A DNA stretch of 64,000 nucleotides. It comes from Calonectria ilicicola (Eukaryota > Ascomycota > Sordariomycetes > Hypocreales > Nectriaceae). Position numbers and translations under genes: made by a program. The stretch spans positions 4,154,001 to 4,218,000 of the forward strand of contig CP085831.1 in assembly GCA_020809705.1 (NCBI GenBank), given 5' to 3'. Of the stretch, positions 33,900-46,400 are shown piece by piece. Positions within the stretch are counted from its first letter, which is position 1. Every line of letters begins with the position of its first letter. The notes under the pieces are model-generated. The model saw only the letters and a program-made list of their open reading frames with translations. It did not search any database and had not been told where the DNA came from.

Positions 33900-36800
33900 T
33901 TATAAAGAATAGAATTAATTAGCTTTTAATATAATTTAATTATTTTAATTATAATTAATTATTATTTAATATAATACTTTTTATTATTTTATTTATTATA
34001 ATATATTTAATTATCTTATTAATAATAAATTCTTTATTCTAATTAATTTATTAAATTAAAAATTAATTAGATTATTATATATTAAAAGCTTTTATTTAAT
34101 TAATTATTTATATTAATAATTAAATAATAATAATATCTAGAAAGAACCTTACTATTATTATTCCTTCTAATAATACCAAGTTAATTATAAAACTATAATA
34201 AATTAAGAAAAAACTTCTAAATATATAAGCCCAACTTAAAGCAAAAAAAGCTAGAACTACTATAATTAAAGAAAGTAAAAGTAAAAGTATTAATAAAATT
34301 CTAAGATCTTTAATCCTAGAACCCTTTCTAGAAAAAGCTGCTAATATAGTCCCCTTTTTATCCAAATAAAAGGATACTTCTACTTTTTCTTAATCTAACT
34401 TATAATTCCTAAAGTTTAAGTATTATATATTAAAATCTTTTTTAAGGAAATATAGGAATATAATTTAAATCTATTATAAGAGATTATTTAAAAAATAAAA
34501 ATAATATTAATTAAATTAAAGAAATTTAAAAAATCTTTAAAGATTAAGAAAATTTTAAAATTATTATTAAAAATAATTTTAATATAATTAATATAAAATA
34601 ATAAATTATAAATTAATTATATAAATTTAAATAAATAAAATCTTATAACTAATATTTAACTAAATTTAAAAAAATTATAATATAAATAGCCTAAAATAAT
34701 AATATATTAATAAAACTTTATTATAAAGGCTTAAAAAGTAAAATTAAAAATAAAATCTATAAGGAAGATTAGTTAGAAAAACTCTTAAAATATATTAAAA
34801 GTGCTATCAAGATTAATAAAAAGTAATTCAATTAATATAAAGAATATGCCTAAGATAATAAAACCCTATATATCCTAAATAAAAGAAAAACCTAAAATAA
34901 GTAATAAAGTACTATATATAGGACTTATTCAGGACCAATAGAACTTAGCACTATCTAAGATTATAATAAAAATAAGATTATTTATTTTAATTATAGAAAG
35001 AAAGAATATAAATCTTTTAAATATTACTTTTTAAAAATAAGAAATTAATTTAAACTTATACTAGAAGGATAAAAATAATTCAATATTATAAAAACTTAAT
35101 AGATCTTAGTATTAGAAGAAAAAAGGGATATTATAGGAAAAGTTATTCTTATTATTATCTTTAAATATAAATTAATTATTATTATTAAATAATAAAAAGA
35201 AAGTTATAAACTATAAAAAGTTAAGCTTATCTTATAATAAGAAATTAATAAAGTTATTTATAAAGTATAATTAATTTAAAAAGAAGGAAAAGTATATTTA
35301 TTATATAAATAATTAAAATAAGCCAAAGAAATAAAAATTTCTATATTTATATTAAATATCTATATTAATAAAGCCCTAATATAGTAGAATACTTATATTT
35401 ATAATAAAAATAAGAAAAGAAGATAGATAACTAGCTTGTAAAAAATAATATAATAAATCCAGGAACTTTTATAAAATAGAGATAAAGTATTCTTACTAAT
35501 CTAAAGCAAGTGATAACTAGGAAACCTTAACCTCTAATTAATCTAATACTCTAAGAATAATCTCTAACTAAATATAATATATAAAGAATATAAAGAAATT
35601 TTATAGGTAAGCTATTATAATTATAATTATTTTATTTATATAAAATATAAATAAAGAGTAATATACTTTCCTATTAAAATAAAAAATATAACTATCTACT
35701 ATACCTATAGAAAACACTATAATTAATATAAAGTTATAAAAAGAAACCCTTACTATCAATTTACTATATTAGAACTAAAAGAACTTAAGTTCTTTAATTA
35801 TAGTAAGCTACTTTAGAATAAATATCAAGACCTTAAATACAATATTTATATAATAAATAAAGTAATAATCTAGTATTAAGTAAAATTAAAAAACAAGCAA
35901 AGCCCCCTATAGAAAAGTAGTAAAAGCAGTTAAAACAATAACCTCTAGAGTTATTAAAAGAACTTCTTAAAAAAGCTTTATATTTTATAATTAAAAAGTA
36001 ATTTTAATAATAATTAAAAGTAAAAGTAAAGATTAAAAGGAAATAATATAATATTATAATAAATAATAAAGCTAAATAAGATTATATTAATCTTTAAGTA
36101 ATTAATTAATTTTAGTTATTATAGATAATAAAAGTTAATTTATATAAAATTATTAATATAAAAGAAATCCCTTTTAATTATAATAATAATATTATAAATA
36201 AAAAGATTAATTATTTAAAAGTCTTTATTAGGAAAAAAACTAAAGAATAATTTTTAATATTATTAATATTAAATAATATAATCTAGTTTTGAGATACCTA
36301 TAATTATACTAATATAACCCTAATATCTACTAATATACTAGCTAGGTGCAAATACCTAAGAAGTATAATATAATTAGTAATATTTTTATAAAATATAATA
36401 AAAGATCTTAAACTCCTAGCTTTAATTAAATAAAAGATATAAGTAAAGAAGAATCTTTATTATTTAAAAAAATAAAATATAAATATAAAAATAATTAAAA
36501 AAAGTAAAAATAATAAACTATTATTTATTTTTAAAAATAGATCTAATACCTAATTTTACTTTATTTATAATCTTAACTAAATCAAGCTTAATACCTTAAA
36601 GGAATATATCTAAGATATATTTAAAAAGAGATATATTTATATTTTAAACTTTAAAGCTAATTATCCTATTATATTTATACCTAAGAAAAATAGAAAACTA
36701 TACCTTATTATAAACTATTAATAGCTTAATAATATTATTATTAAAGATTATACTTTATTACTATTAATTAATAAAATAAAAGATTATCTTTATAAAATTA

Positions 36801-37014
36801 ATATCTTTATTATATTAGATTTTAAAGAAATATATAATCTTATTTATATTAAAAAAGAATATAAATAAAAAACCACTTTTTAAATAAAATTTAAATTATT
36901 TAAATACTTAATAATATCTTTCAAACTTATAAATATACTAGCATTATTTTAATAAATAATAACTAATATATTATAGGAATACTTAAATATTTTTATTATT
37001 TATTATCTAAATAA
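33900..37014 (+). mobile_element. Ty3/Gypsy retrotransposon relic, copy 1
   Basis: This aligns by eye with copy 2 over about 3 kb in the same orientation. Near 36,600-37,010 the plus strand reads as a mutated reverse transcriptase through many stops: YPIIFIPKKNRKLYLIINY, KDYTLLLLINKIKDYL, IILDFKEIYNLIYIKKEYK, and a YLNN where active elements have YLDD. The upstream part corresponds to gag/protease but is too decayed to outline. The left limit is approximate. The copy ends at the Pogo element. Not functional. Confidence 0.8.
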
Positions 37015-37016
37015 TA

Positions 37017-38876
37017 ACGTATATAATAAGCAAGCCAGTTAGACAAGCAAGCCAATCAAAAATCCCTCATACATATCATAAACCATTTAATTAAATACTT
37101 CTTAATTATTAAATATATTAAAATAAAAGAATAAATTAAATATTCTTCTTATACTTTAAGTCTATTAAAATAATTTAAAATTAAATCTTTATTATATTAT
37201 AAAGATCTATTAAATCTTTTATAATACTTTTCTTAATAAAGAGAATAATATTTTTATATAATATAATATTATTTTTAATTTATATAAATTATTTAATTTA
37301 AAGAAAGAGATTATTATCTAATTTATTCTAGATCTAGATTTATAAGGATTTTCTTTATAATTATATAGTATTAAAGAAATAATTAATTAATTACTTTTAG
37401 ATTAAAATATATTATTTATTGATAAGTGTTAGGCTTTAAATTTTATTAAATGCTATTTATAGTTTAAAATGTGATTTTTCTAGAAATATAATTATAAAAG
37501 GGCTAAATGTAAAGATCTAAAGATAATTAGTAATTAGTTTTAGCTTATAGTTAATATAATAAGGAAGTATAGTATTTAATTAGATAATATTTATAATTTT
37601 AATAAGATTGGTTTTATAATGGGTGTTATTATAAGTGGAATGATTGTAATAGGTTTAAAAAGGTATTTAAATCTAAAACTAATCTAGCCTAGAAATTAAG
37701 AATAGATAATAGTAATTTAAGCTATTAATACAAGAGGCTAGGCTATCTTGCCATTTCTTATTACTACTAGTCAATATTATTTTACTAATTAATATAAAGA
37801 AAGCAATCTCCTAGGTAATTAGACTATTACAATCACCTAAAATAGCTAGATTAATAATAATATATATATAAAGTAGTTAAAGTACTTTAATTATTATATA
37901 AATAATTAATTAATTAGTTATTATTATCTTTTAGTTCTTAATAGGTATAAAAGTTATTATTTAATTAAGTTTAAGGAATATTATAAGAATAATAAAATTA
38001 TCATACTTTATATACTACTTAATTTATTATATCTACTTTAGTTACTTAATATTATATACTTTAGGCTACTAAAAATAGTATATAGAAAGGAAATAAAGAA
38101 TCTAATTAAATACTCTATAATCTATATTTTAAAGGCTAACTTTTTTCTAGCCTTTTATAATATATACTAAGCTATTATAATAGAAAGTAATATTAAGATA
38201 GGTTTTAAAGGAGCTAGGCTTAATCCTTTAGATATAGAAAATATTATATTAAAGCTTAATATATAGCTACAAATATCAATACTATTTAATTAGATAGTTA
38301 AGCCTATTACCTCTTAGACCTTAAAGACTCTAAGGAATATTACTAAGACTAGCTTATAGTTTAAGTATTTTAAAAGGTAAATTAGAAGGTTTTAAAGTAT
38401 CTTTTTAAAGTTTATTATTAAGATATTATAATTGCTTTTTAAAGGAATAAAGATTATTATATATAAGATAATCTTATTAAAGACTAAGGTCTAAGATCTT
38501 AAATAAATAAATAAGATATTAAATAAATACTATAGATCTAAAAGGACTTAATTATAAAATAGAAAGATAATAATAGTAGATAATATAAGAAAAATAATAA
38601 ATTAAATAAAAGTTAATATCTAAATATAGATAGAAATATTATAAAGTAATAATTAAGAAAAGTCAGTACAACCAGGCGGCAGGCATTATAGAACTTATAG
38701 CAAGATTGGTTATAATTCAAGGATATACTAAGTGATTATTAAGACCTCTAATAAAGAGGATAGTGATTAGAACCAATTGATTAAATACTTTATAGTATTT
38801 TTATTTTAATTTAAAAATGGGGTATAATGAAAAGTGCAGCATATGCTTATTTGCGGCGCATGCTTATGGTGTACGT
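37017..38876 (+). mobile_element. Pogo/Fot1-family DNA transposon relic
   Basis: A 1,860-bp unit is flanked by TA on each side (37015-37016 and 38877-38878). The ends are related inverted repeats starting ACGTA on the left and ending ACGT on the right, each with sub-repeated AAGCA motifs. On the plus strand near 38,010-38,250 mutated transposase text can be read (NFFLAFYN, NIKIGFKGARLNPLDIEN). This corresponds to the C-terminal part of Fot1/pogo DDE transposases, where a 'GFRGAGLVPLDPE' type motif is usual. Many stops; not functional. Its left flank is Gypsy copy 1 and its right flank is the 5' part of copy 2. Confidence 0.8.
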
Positions 38877-39041
38877 TATTTTAATTATAATTAACTATTA
38901 CTTAATATAATACTTCTATTACTTTATTTACTATAATATACCTAACTATCCTATTAATAATAAACTTTTTATTCTAATTAATTTATTAAGTTAAGAATTA
39001 ATTAGATTATTATATATTAAAAGCTTTTATTTAATTAATTA

Positions 39042-40300
39042 ACGTACATGATAAGCGAGCGACGCAGACAAGCGAGCGACGCAGTATACTGTACACCGAA
39101 AAATACCAATTTTGGATTTTCTAAAATTAATAATTTAAGTAGCTATAGCCTAAAAAAATTAAAATAAGCTATTTAAAAGAAAAATAAATAAATAATCTCT
39201 TTTTTAGATTTTTAAATATTTTTCTATATATTTAAATAGCAATTTATATAGTGTGAATTTATAAATACTTAACTTCTAGCTATATAAAAATCTAGGAAAA
39301 TATAGAAAATTCCTATATATTTATTGATTTTTAGCTAGCTAATTAATAGAAATATAGCTATTTTAGGCCACTGCTCGTATCCTGTCACACTGCTCGTATC
39401 CTGTCACACTGCTCGTATCCTGTTAGTTGTTTGTTTGAACCGTTGTTTGCATTTCCTATTCTACCTTTCCTGCCTTTTTCCTTCCACTATGCTGTATTTA
39501 TGATTGTTCGATTTAATATATTAATCTATATAAAACCCTTATTTTTTATTTTCTTTAAAAATCTCTTTTAACTTTTTTTAAAGGAAGGTCTTTTATATTT
39601 AAATATATTAAAATATTTTAATATTAATTTTATTATTTATTATTATTTTTAAATAAAGATTTTATTTTTATTTAAAAGATTTTTTTTTAAAAAGAAGTTT
39701 ATATTTTTAAAGAATTAATTTAATTTTAATTTAATTTTTTATATTATTTTACTTTTATATTTTTATTATTTCTTTTTAAAGTTTTTTTAATTTTTAATTT
39801 TTTATATTTAATTTAATATTATTAATTTAGATTTTTTAATAAATATATTAAACTATAAATTCTATTTTTAAAAAGCTATTATTTTTATAAATAATATATT
39901 ATTTAAATATCTTAATTATATATATATATATTTTTAAAAAGTCTATTTAATATATATTTAAAAGAGGGTTATTTAAAAGAGATTTATTTAAGTAAAATTC
40001 TTCCTTTTATTATACAAGGGTTCCATCTATCAAGGTTTTTATCTTGTGTTGCCTTTAGGCTTCAGAGTTAGCACAAGGGCGATTATACCAATCGATGTGA
40101 AAGTCTATCATAAGACATACCTTTAGGTCCCGTGACCTTGTCGGCATCTTCCTTTCCTAAAAGGAAGAAAATAACTATATGAAAGACATAGCTATTTTAG
40201 GCTTGGTTTGGATTTTTAAGAAAACTTTAAAAATCTTAATTTAAGCTGAAAATTAAAATGCGTCGCTCGCTTGTTTGCGTCGCTCGCTTATCATGTACGT
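39042..40300. mobile_element. TA-flanked MITE-like DNA element carrying a nested insertion
   Basis: The ends are inverted repeats of about 42 bp beginning ACGTACATGATAAGCGAGCG (left) with the matching reverse complement ending at 40,300. Each arm contains the 14-mer AAGCGAGCGACGCA twice. A TA dinucleotide flanks both sides (39,040-39,041 and 40,301-40,302), as for Tc1/mariner/pogo elements. Without the nested copy B the unit is about 425 bp and non-coding, so it is non-autonomous. It interrupts Gypsy copy 2, whose sequence continues on both sides. Confidence 0.82.
39369..40188 (-). mobile_element. Short dispersed element, copy B (inverted)
   Basis: An 820-bp copy in reverse orientation. Its 5' end (at 40,188) is TGTCTTTCATATAG on the minus strand. 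Its 3' end (39,369-39,425) is three tandem 19-bp units containing CTGCTCGTATCCTGT. A perfect 14-bp direct repeat, TAGCTATTTTAGGC, flanks it (39,355-39,368 and 40,189-40,202), which reads as the target-site duplication. Variable long target duplications and a simple tandem tail are features of target-primed (non-LTR) retroposition. No long frame exists inside. Confidence 0.8.
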
Positions 40301-43300
40301 TATTTATATTAATAATTAAATAATAATAATATCTAGAAAAAACCCTACTACTATTATTTCTCCTAGTAATACTAAATTAACTATAGAATTATAATAAATT
40401 AAAAAGAAACTTATAAATATATAAGCCTAGCTTAAAGCAAAAGAAGCTAGAACCACTATAATTAAAGGAAGTAAGGGTAAGAATATTAATAAAATTCTAA
40501 GACCTCCGATTTTAGAACCCTTTCTAGGAAAAGCTGTTAATGTAGTCCCCTTCCTTATCTAAATAAAGGAATATTTTTACTTCTTTTTAATTTAATTTAT
40601 AATTCTTAAAGTTTAAGTATTATATATTAAAATCTTTCTTTAAGAAGATATAGGAGTATAATTTAAATCTATTATAAGGGATTATTTAGAAAATAAGGAT
40701 AATATTAATTAAATTAAAGAAACTTGAGAAATCTTTAAAGATTAGGAAAATTTTAAGATTATTATTAAAAATAACTTTAATATAATTGATATAGAATAAT
40801 AAGCTATAAATTAATTATATAAGTTTAAATAAATAAAATCTTATAACTAATATTTAATTAAGTTTAAAAGAATTATAGTATAAATAGCCTAGGATAATAA
40901 TATACTAATAGAACTCTATTATAAAGGCCTGAAAGATAAAGTTAAGGGTAAAATCTATAAGAAAGACTGGCTAGAAAAACTCTTAAAGTATATTAAAAGT
41001 ATTATTAAAATTAATAAAAGATAATTTAATTAATATAAAAAATACATCTAAAATAATAAAACTTTATATATTCTAAATAAAGGAAAAATCTAGAATAAGT
41101 AATAAAGCACTATATATAGAATTTATTTAAGATTAATAAAATTTAGCACTACCTAAGATTATAATAAAAATAAGATTACTTACTTTAATTATAGAAAGAA
41201 AGAATATAAATCTTTTAAATATTACTTTTTAAGAATAGAAAATCAATTTAAATCTATACTAGAAGAATAGAAATAACTTAATATTATAAAAAATTAATAA
41301 ATCTTAATATTAAAAGGAAAAGAGGATATTATAGGAAAAGTTATTCTTACTATTATCTTTAAGTATAAATTAATTACTATTATTAAATAATAAAAAGAAA
41401 ATTATAAATTATAAAAAGTTAAGCTTATCTTATAATAAGAAGTTAATAAAGCTATTTATAAAATATAATTAATTAAGAAAGAAGAAAAAGCATGCTTACC
41501 ATATAAATAATTAAAATAAATTAAAGAAATAAGAATCCTTACATCTATGCTAAATATCTACACTAATAAAGCCCCAGCATAATAGAACACTTACATTTAT
41601 AATAAAAATAAAAAAAGAAAATAGATAACTAACCTACAGAAAATAGCATAGCAAATCAAGGAACTCTTATAGGATGGAGACAAAATATTCTTACTAGCCT
41701 AAAGCAAATAATAACTAGGAAACCTTAACCCTTAATTAATCTAATATCTAGAGGATGATCCCCAATTAAATATAATATATAAAAAGTATAAGGAAATTTT
41801 ATAAATAAGTTATTATAATTATAATTATTTTATTTATATAAAATAAAAATAAAAAGTAATATATTTTTTTATTAAGATAAAAAATATAACTATCTATTGT
41901 ATCTATAGGAGATACTTTAATTAATATAAAGTAATAGGAAGAAATCTCTATTATTAGTTTATTATATTAGAACTAAGTGAACTTAAGTTCTTTAATTATA
42001 ATAAATTACTATAGAATAAATACTAAGATCTTAAATATAATATTTATATATTAGATAAAGTAATAGCCTAATATTAAATAAAACTAAAAAATAAATAAAG
42101 CATTTTATAAAAGAGTAGTAGAAGTAGCTAAAGCAATGATCTCTAGAGTTACTAAAAGAACTCCTTAAAAAGCTTTATATTTTATAATTAAAAAGTAATT
42201 TTAATAATAATTAAAAATAGAAGTAAGAATTAAAAAGAAGTAATATAATATTATAGTAGATAGTAGAGCTAAATAAAATTATATTAATCCTTAAATAGTT
42301 AATTAATTTTAATTATTATAGATAATAAAAGCTAATCTATATAGAATTATTAATATAAAAGGAACCTCCTTTAATTATAATAATAATATTATAAATAAAA
42401 AGATTAATTATTTAAAAGTCTTTATTAAAGGAAAGAACTAAAAAATAATCTTTAATATTATTAATATTAGATAATATAATCTAGTTTTAAAGTACTTATA
42501 ATTATATTAATATAATCCTAATATCTATTGGTATATTAGCTAGGTGTAAATACTTAAGAAGTATAATATAGCTAGTAATATTTCTATAAAATATAATAAA
42601 AGATCTTAAATTCCTAGCCCTAATTAAGTAAAAGATATAAGTAAAAAGAATCTTTATTTCTTAAAGAAATAAAATATAAATATAAGAATAATTAAAAAAG
42701 ATAAAGATAATAAATAATTATTTATTTTAAAATATAATTCTAATAAATTAATAAAAGCTTTAAAAAAATAAAAATTAAAGTAAAAATAAATAGATTATAT
42801 AATATACTTCTATAATACCAAATCTATAAAAAGCTCTTTATAAAAGAACTAGATATTAGATTACTTAAGTTTAGCTAATAAGATTATAAAATTATCTTTA
42901 AAAATAAATCTAATACTTAATTTTACTTTATTTATAATCTTAATTAAATTAAGCTTAATACTTTAAAGGAATATATCTAAGATATACTTAAAAAAGGATA
43001 TATCTATATTTTAAACTTTAAAGCTAATTATTTTATTATATTTATATTTAAGAAGAATAAGAAGCTATACCTTATTATAAATTACTAATAGCTTAATAAT
43101 ATTATTATTAAAGATTATACTTTATTATTATTAATTAATAAAATAAAGGATTGCTTTTATAGAGCTAATATTTTTATTATATTAGATCTTAAAGAAATAT
43201 ATAATCTTATTTATATTAAAGAAGGATATAAATAAAAAATCACTTTCTAAACTAAATTTAGATTATTTAAATACCTAATTATACCTTTTAAACTTATAAA

Positions 43301-43454
43301 TACACTAGTATTATTCTAGTAAATAATAATTAATATATTATAAGAATACTTAGATATCTTTATTATTTGCTATTTAGATAATATCTTTATTTTCTTTAAA
43401 AATAAAAAAGAATATAAAGAATATATTTATAAGATCTTAAAAGCCCTTTAAAAT

Positions 43455-46400
43455 TGTAAAAGGCTGGTCCTAGGTTTATTTAACCTAAAGGGTGCTCTAT
43501 ATTAGTCTATCTAAAGCTAAAAAGAAAGAAGAAGAAGACAATCAGAAGAATATATTCTTTTGATTATATATGCCTTAGTGTGCTCTTACTACTAATATAG
43601 TTATAAAGCTTAATCTAGATAAATATAATATAATTATAATTCTTTACTAGGCTTTAGTTTATAATATTATTCTCTTTTTTTCTAAGTGGTGATTTTATTG
43701 CTTTAGTGCTATATACTTGCTTATTAGGCTATCTGATTTTATGATTAGCTTATAAATAATTTTATATATATTTAGGGCTTCTAGTTTTATTAAGAACTTT
43801 ATTAGTTATTAAGTAGGTTTTTTATAATTATATTATTAAATAAGAGTTTCTTAGATCTTGTTTTATTTTTATTGCTTTTATTTAGTATATAGGATTTCTT
43901 TAATTATTTACTTATCTTTATTATCTACTTAAATTAGTAGGGACTAGAAATTATTTTATTATTATTCTAATAAGGGATTCTATTATACTCTTTTTAAAAG
44001 ATTAATATAAAATTATAGATATATTACCTTAGATATATTAACCTTTACTATATATATATTTATTACCTTTATTATAATATATTATTAATATAGCTAATCT
44101 AGCTTCTTATAAGGCCTAAGGGACTTATAGTTAATTAGATTAACCTAGACCTTATCTTCAATCTTAAACCTCTTTATTAATATCTACTTCTTATTTATTA
44201 TCTATTTATAGTACTATTATATTATAATTACTATAGCTTATATAAATTCTATAATATCTTAAATCTTCTATAGTAGGTTTCTAGCTTAGGCCTTATTATT
44301 ACTTAATGGTAACTTTATAGCAATCTCCTAGACTTTAAAGGGCTTTATATAATACCTATATTTTAAAAAGAAGGAACTTATCCTTATAACTAAGTTCTTA
44401 TAATTATTTAATATTAATTATATTATTAAAAAATAATAATCTTAATCCTTTTATAAATAGTAAATATATACTTATAGATATACTTAGATTTCCTAGTTTA
44501 TCTATTCTAGCCCTCTATTGATCTATAGGTAATATACTATATTAAATTACTATATAATACTAGCTAGCTTATAGAAGGCTTACTAGAACCTACTAGTCCA
44601 ATTGCTCCCTCAGTTATTAATAATAGACTAAGGTATTCTATATAATCTATAATAGCAGCTAAGGAACTATTCTATACAGGCTTCTACTTCTATTATAGGT
44701 ATAACCTTAAGTATGTCTTTCATATAGTTATTTTCTTCCTTTTAGGAAAGGAAGATGCCGACAAGGTCACAGGACCTAAAGGCACGCCTCATGATAGACT
44801 TTCACATCAATTGGTACAATCGCCCTTGTGCCAACTCTGAAGCCTAAAGGCAACACAAGATGAAAACCTTGATAGATGGAACCCTCGTATAATAAAAGGA
44901 AGAATTTTCTACTAGCCAGGAATGCAGTAACGTACACTTAAACAAACCTCTCTTAAACAACCCTCTCTCAAATATATATTAAATAGATTCTTTTAAATAT
45001 ATATATATATATAACTAAGATGTTTAAATAATATATTATTTATAAGGGTGATAGTTCTTTAGAAATAGAATCTATAGTTTAATATATTTATTAAGAAATC
45101 TAAGTTAATAATATTAAATTAAATATAAAGAATTAAAAATTAAAAAAACTTTAAAAAGAAATAATAAAAATATAAAAATAAAATAATATAAAAAATTAAA
45201 TTAAAATTAAATTAATTCTTTAAAAATATAAACTTTTTTTTAAAAAAAGAATCTTTTAAATAAAAATAAGACCTTTATTTAAAAGTAATAATAAATAATA
45301 AAATTAATATTAAAATATTTTAATATACCTAAATATAAAAGACTTTCCTTTAAAAAGAATTAAAAGAGATTTTTAAAGGAAATAAAAAATAAGGGTTTTA
45401 TATAGATTAATATATTAAATCAAATAGTCATAAATACAGCATAGTGGAAGGAAAAAGGCAGGAAAGGCTGTGTACTAGAATAGGAAATGCAAACAACGGT
45501 TCAATCAAACAACTAACAGGATACGAGCAGTGTGACAGGATACGAGCAGTGATAACCTTAAGTATAATAGCTCATATAAGTCAATTAACTATCACCTATA
45601 AATATTAAGACTTATTTTTACTTATTAAAGGAAGATCTATTATAAAATCTATAACTAGATCACTCCATGGCCGTTCTAGAACTAGCAAAAGCTTTAATAG
45701 CCCTCTTTTTAACTATTATTAGATATAATTTCTTCTATAAACTTAATAATTAGCAATAAACTAGCAAACTAGCTATAATAATCCTAGCTAAAAGAATTAT
45801 CTTAATATTAAAGCTATTATATTATTATAACCTAGATAACCTCCAATAATAACATTATACTCTAATTATATAATATAAGTATATAATATCTTTATATTAA
45901 TCTCACTATTAGATACCTATAACTAGTCTTAAAAGATCAACTAACCTTTAACATCTAAAACGCATTTTAAGATCTAAACCTTTAGACCTAACTTAAATAG
46001 CAGACTTCACTCCTACTACTATACTATAGCATATATACTTATATAAGTCTTATCCACAACTATAACTTAATCCCATAAATCCTATAGCTCTAGATAATCA
46101 GGGAAAACCACCATCTGTAATATCTCTATCTAGGCTACCTAGAGAATAACTTGCTCTAGTGTAGCCACTTTATTCTCTAGAATAGCTAATTAAAGGATCA
46201 ACTATAGGTAATGGCCCTGCTCCCTAGGGTCTTTGACTCTCTTGGGTATATTTTGCTCTTTATAGTTTAGCGCATCTGGCGCTACTGCCTTACTACTAGG
46301 TTAATATTTAAGCTAGAAATTGTATTCTAATAGCTATTCTACTTAATAACTTTATTACTTTATAAAATACTAATATTTTATAAAATATATTAGGTTCTTA

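Larger units (their letters stand above)
38879..43454 (+). mobile_element. Ty3/Gypsy retrotransposon relic, copy 2 (interrupted)
   Basis: The piece 38,879-39,041 matches 33,945-34,108 of copy 1, and the match resumes at 40,301 after an inserted element, so this is one copy split by that insertion. Reverse transcriptase text on the plus strand near 42,950-43,440 is slightly better preserved than in copy 1: IILDLKEIYNLIYIKEGYK, LFKYLIIPFKLIN, ICYLDNIFIFF, then KEYIYKILKALQ. It is truncated at 43,454 where the LTR of the other Gypsy element begins. Not functional. Confidence 0.8.

Noticed and set aside
34120..34365. 81-residue hydrophobic minus-strand frame inside the AT-rich block
   Set aside because: It is antisense to the decayed Gypsy copy 1, and its Ile/Leu/Phe content follows from AT-rich DNA. 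The equivalent position in Gypsy copy 2 does not keep a matching frame.
39369..39425. Three tandem 19-bp units as a CRISPR-like array
   Set aside because: The units are contiguous without spacers and form the tail of a dispersed element in a eukaryotic genome.
31688..40188. Copies A and B as the LTRs of one retrotransposon
   Set aside because: They are in opposite orientation, have separate target duplications (B) and different 3' ends, and other elements lie between them.
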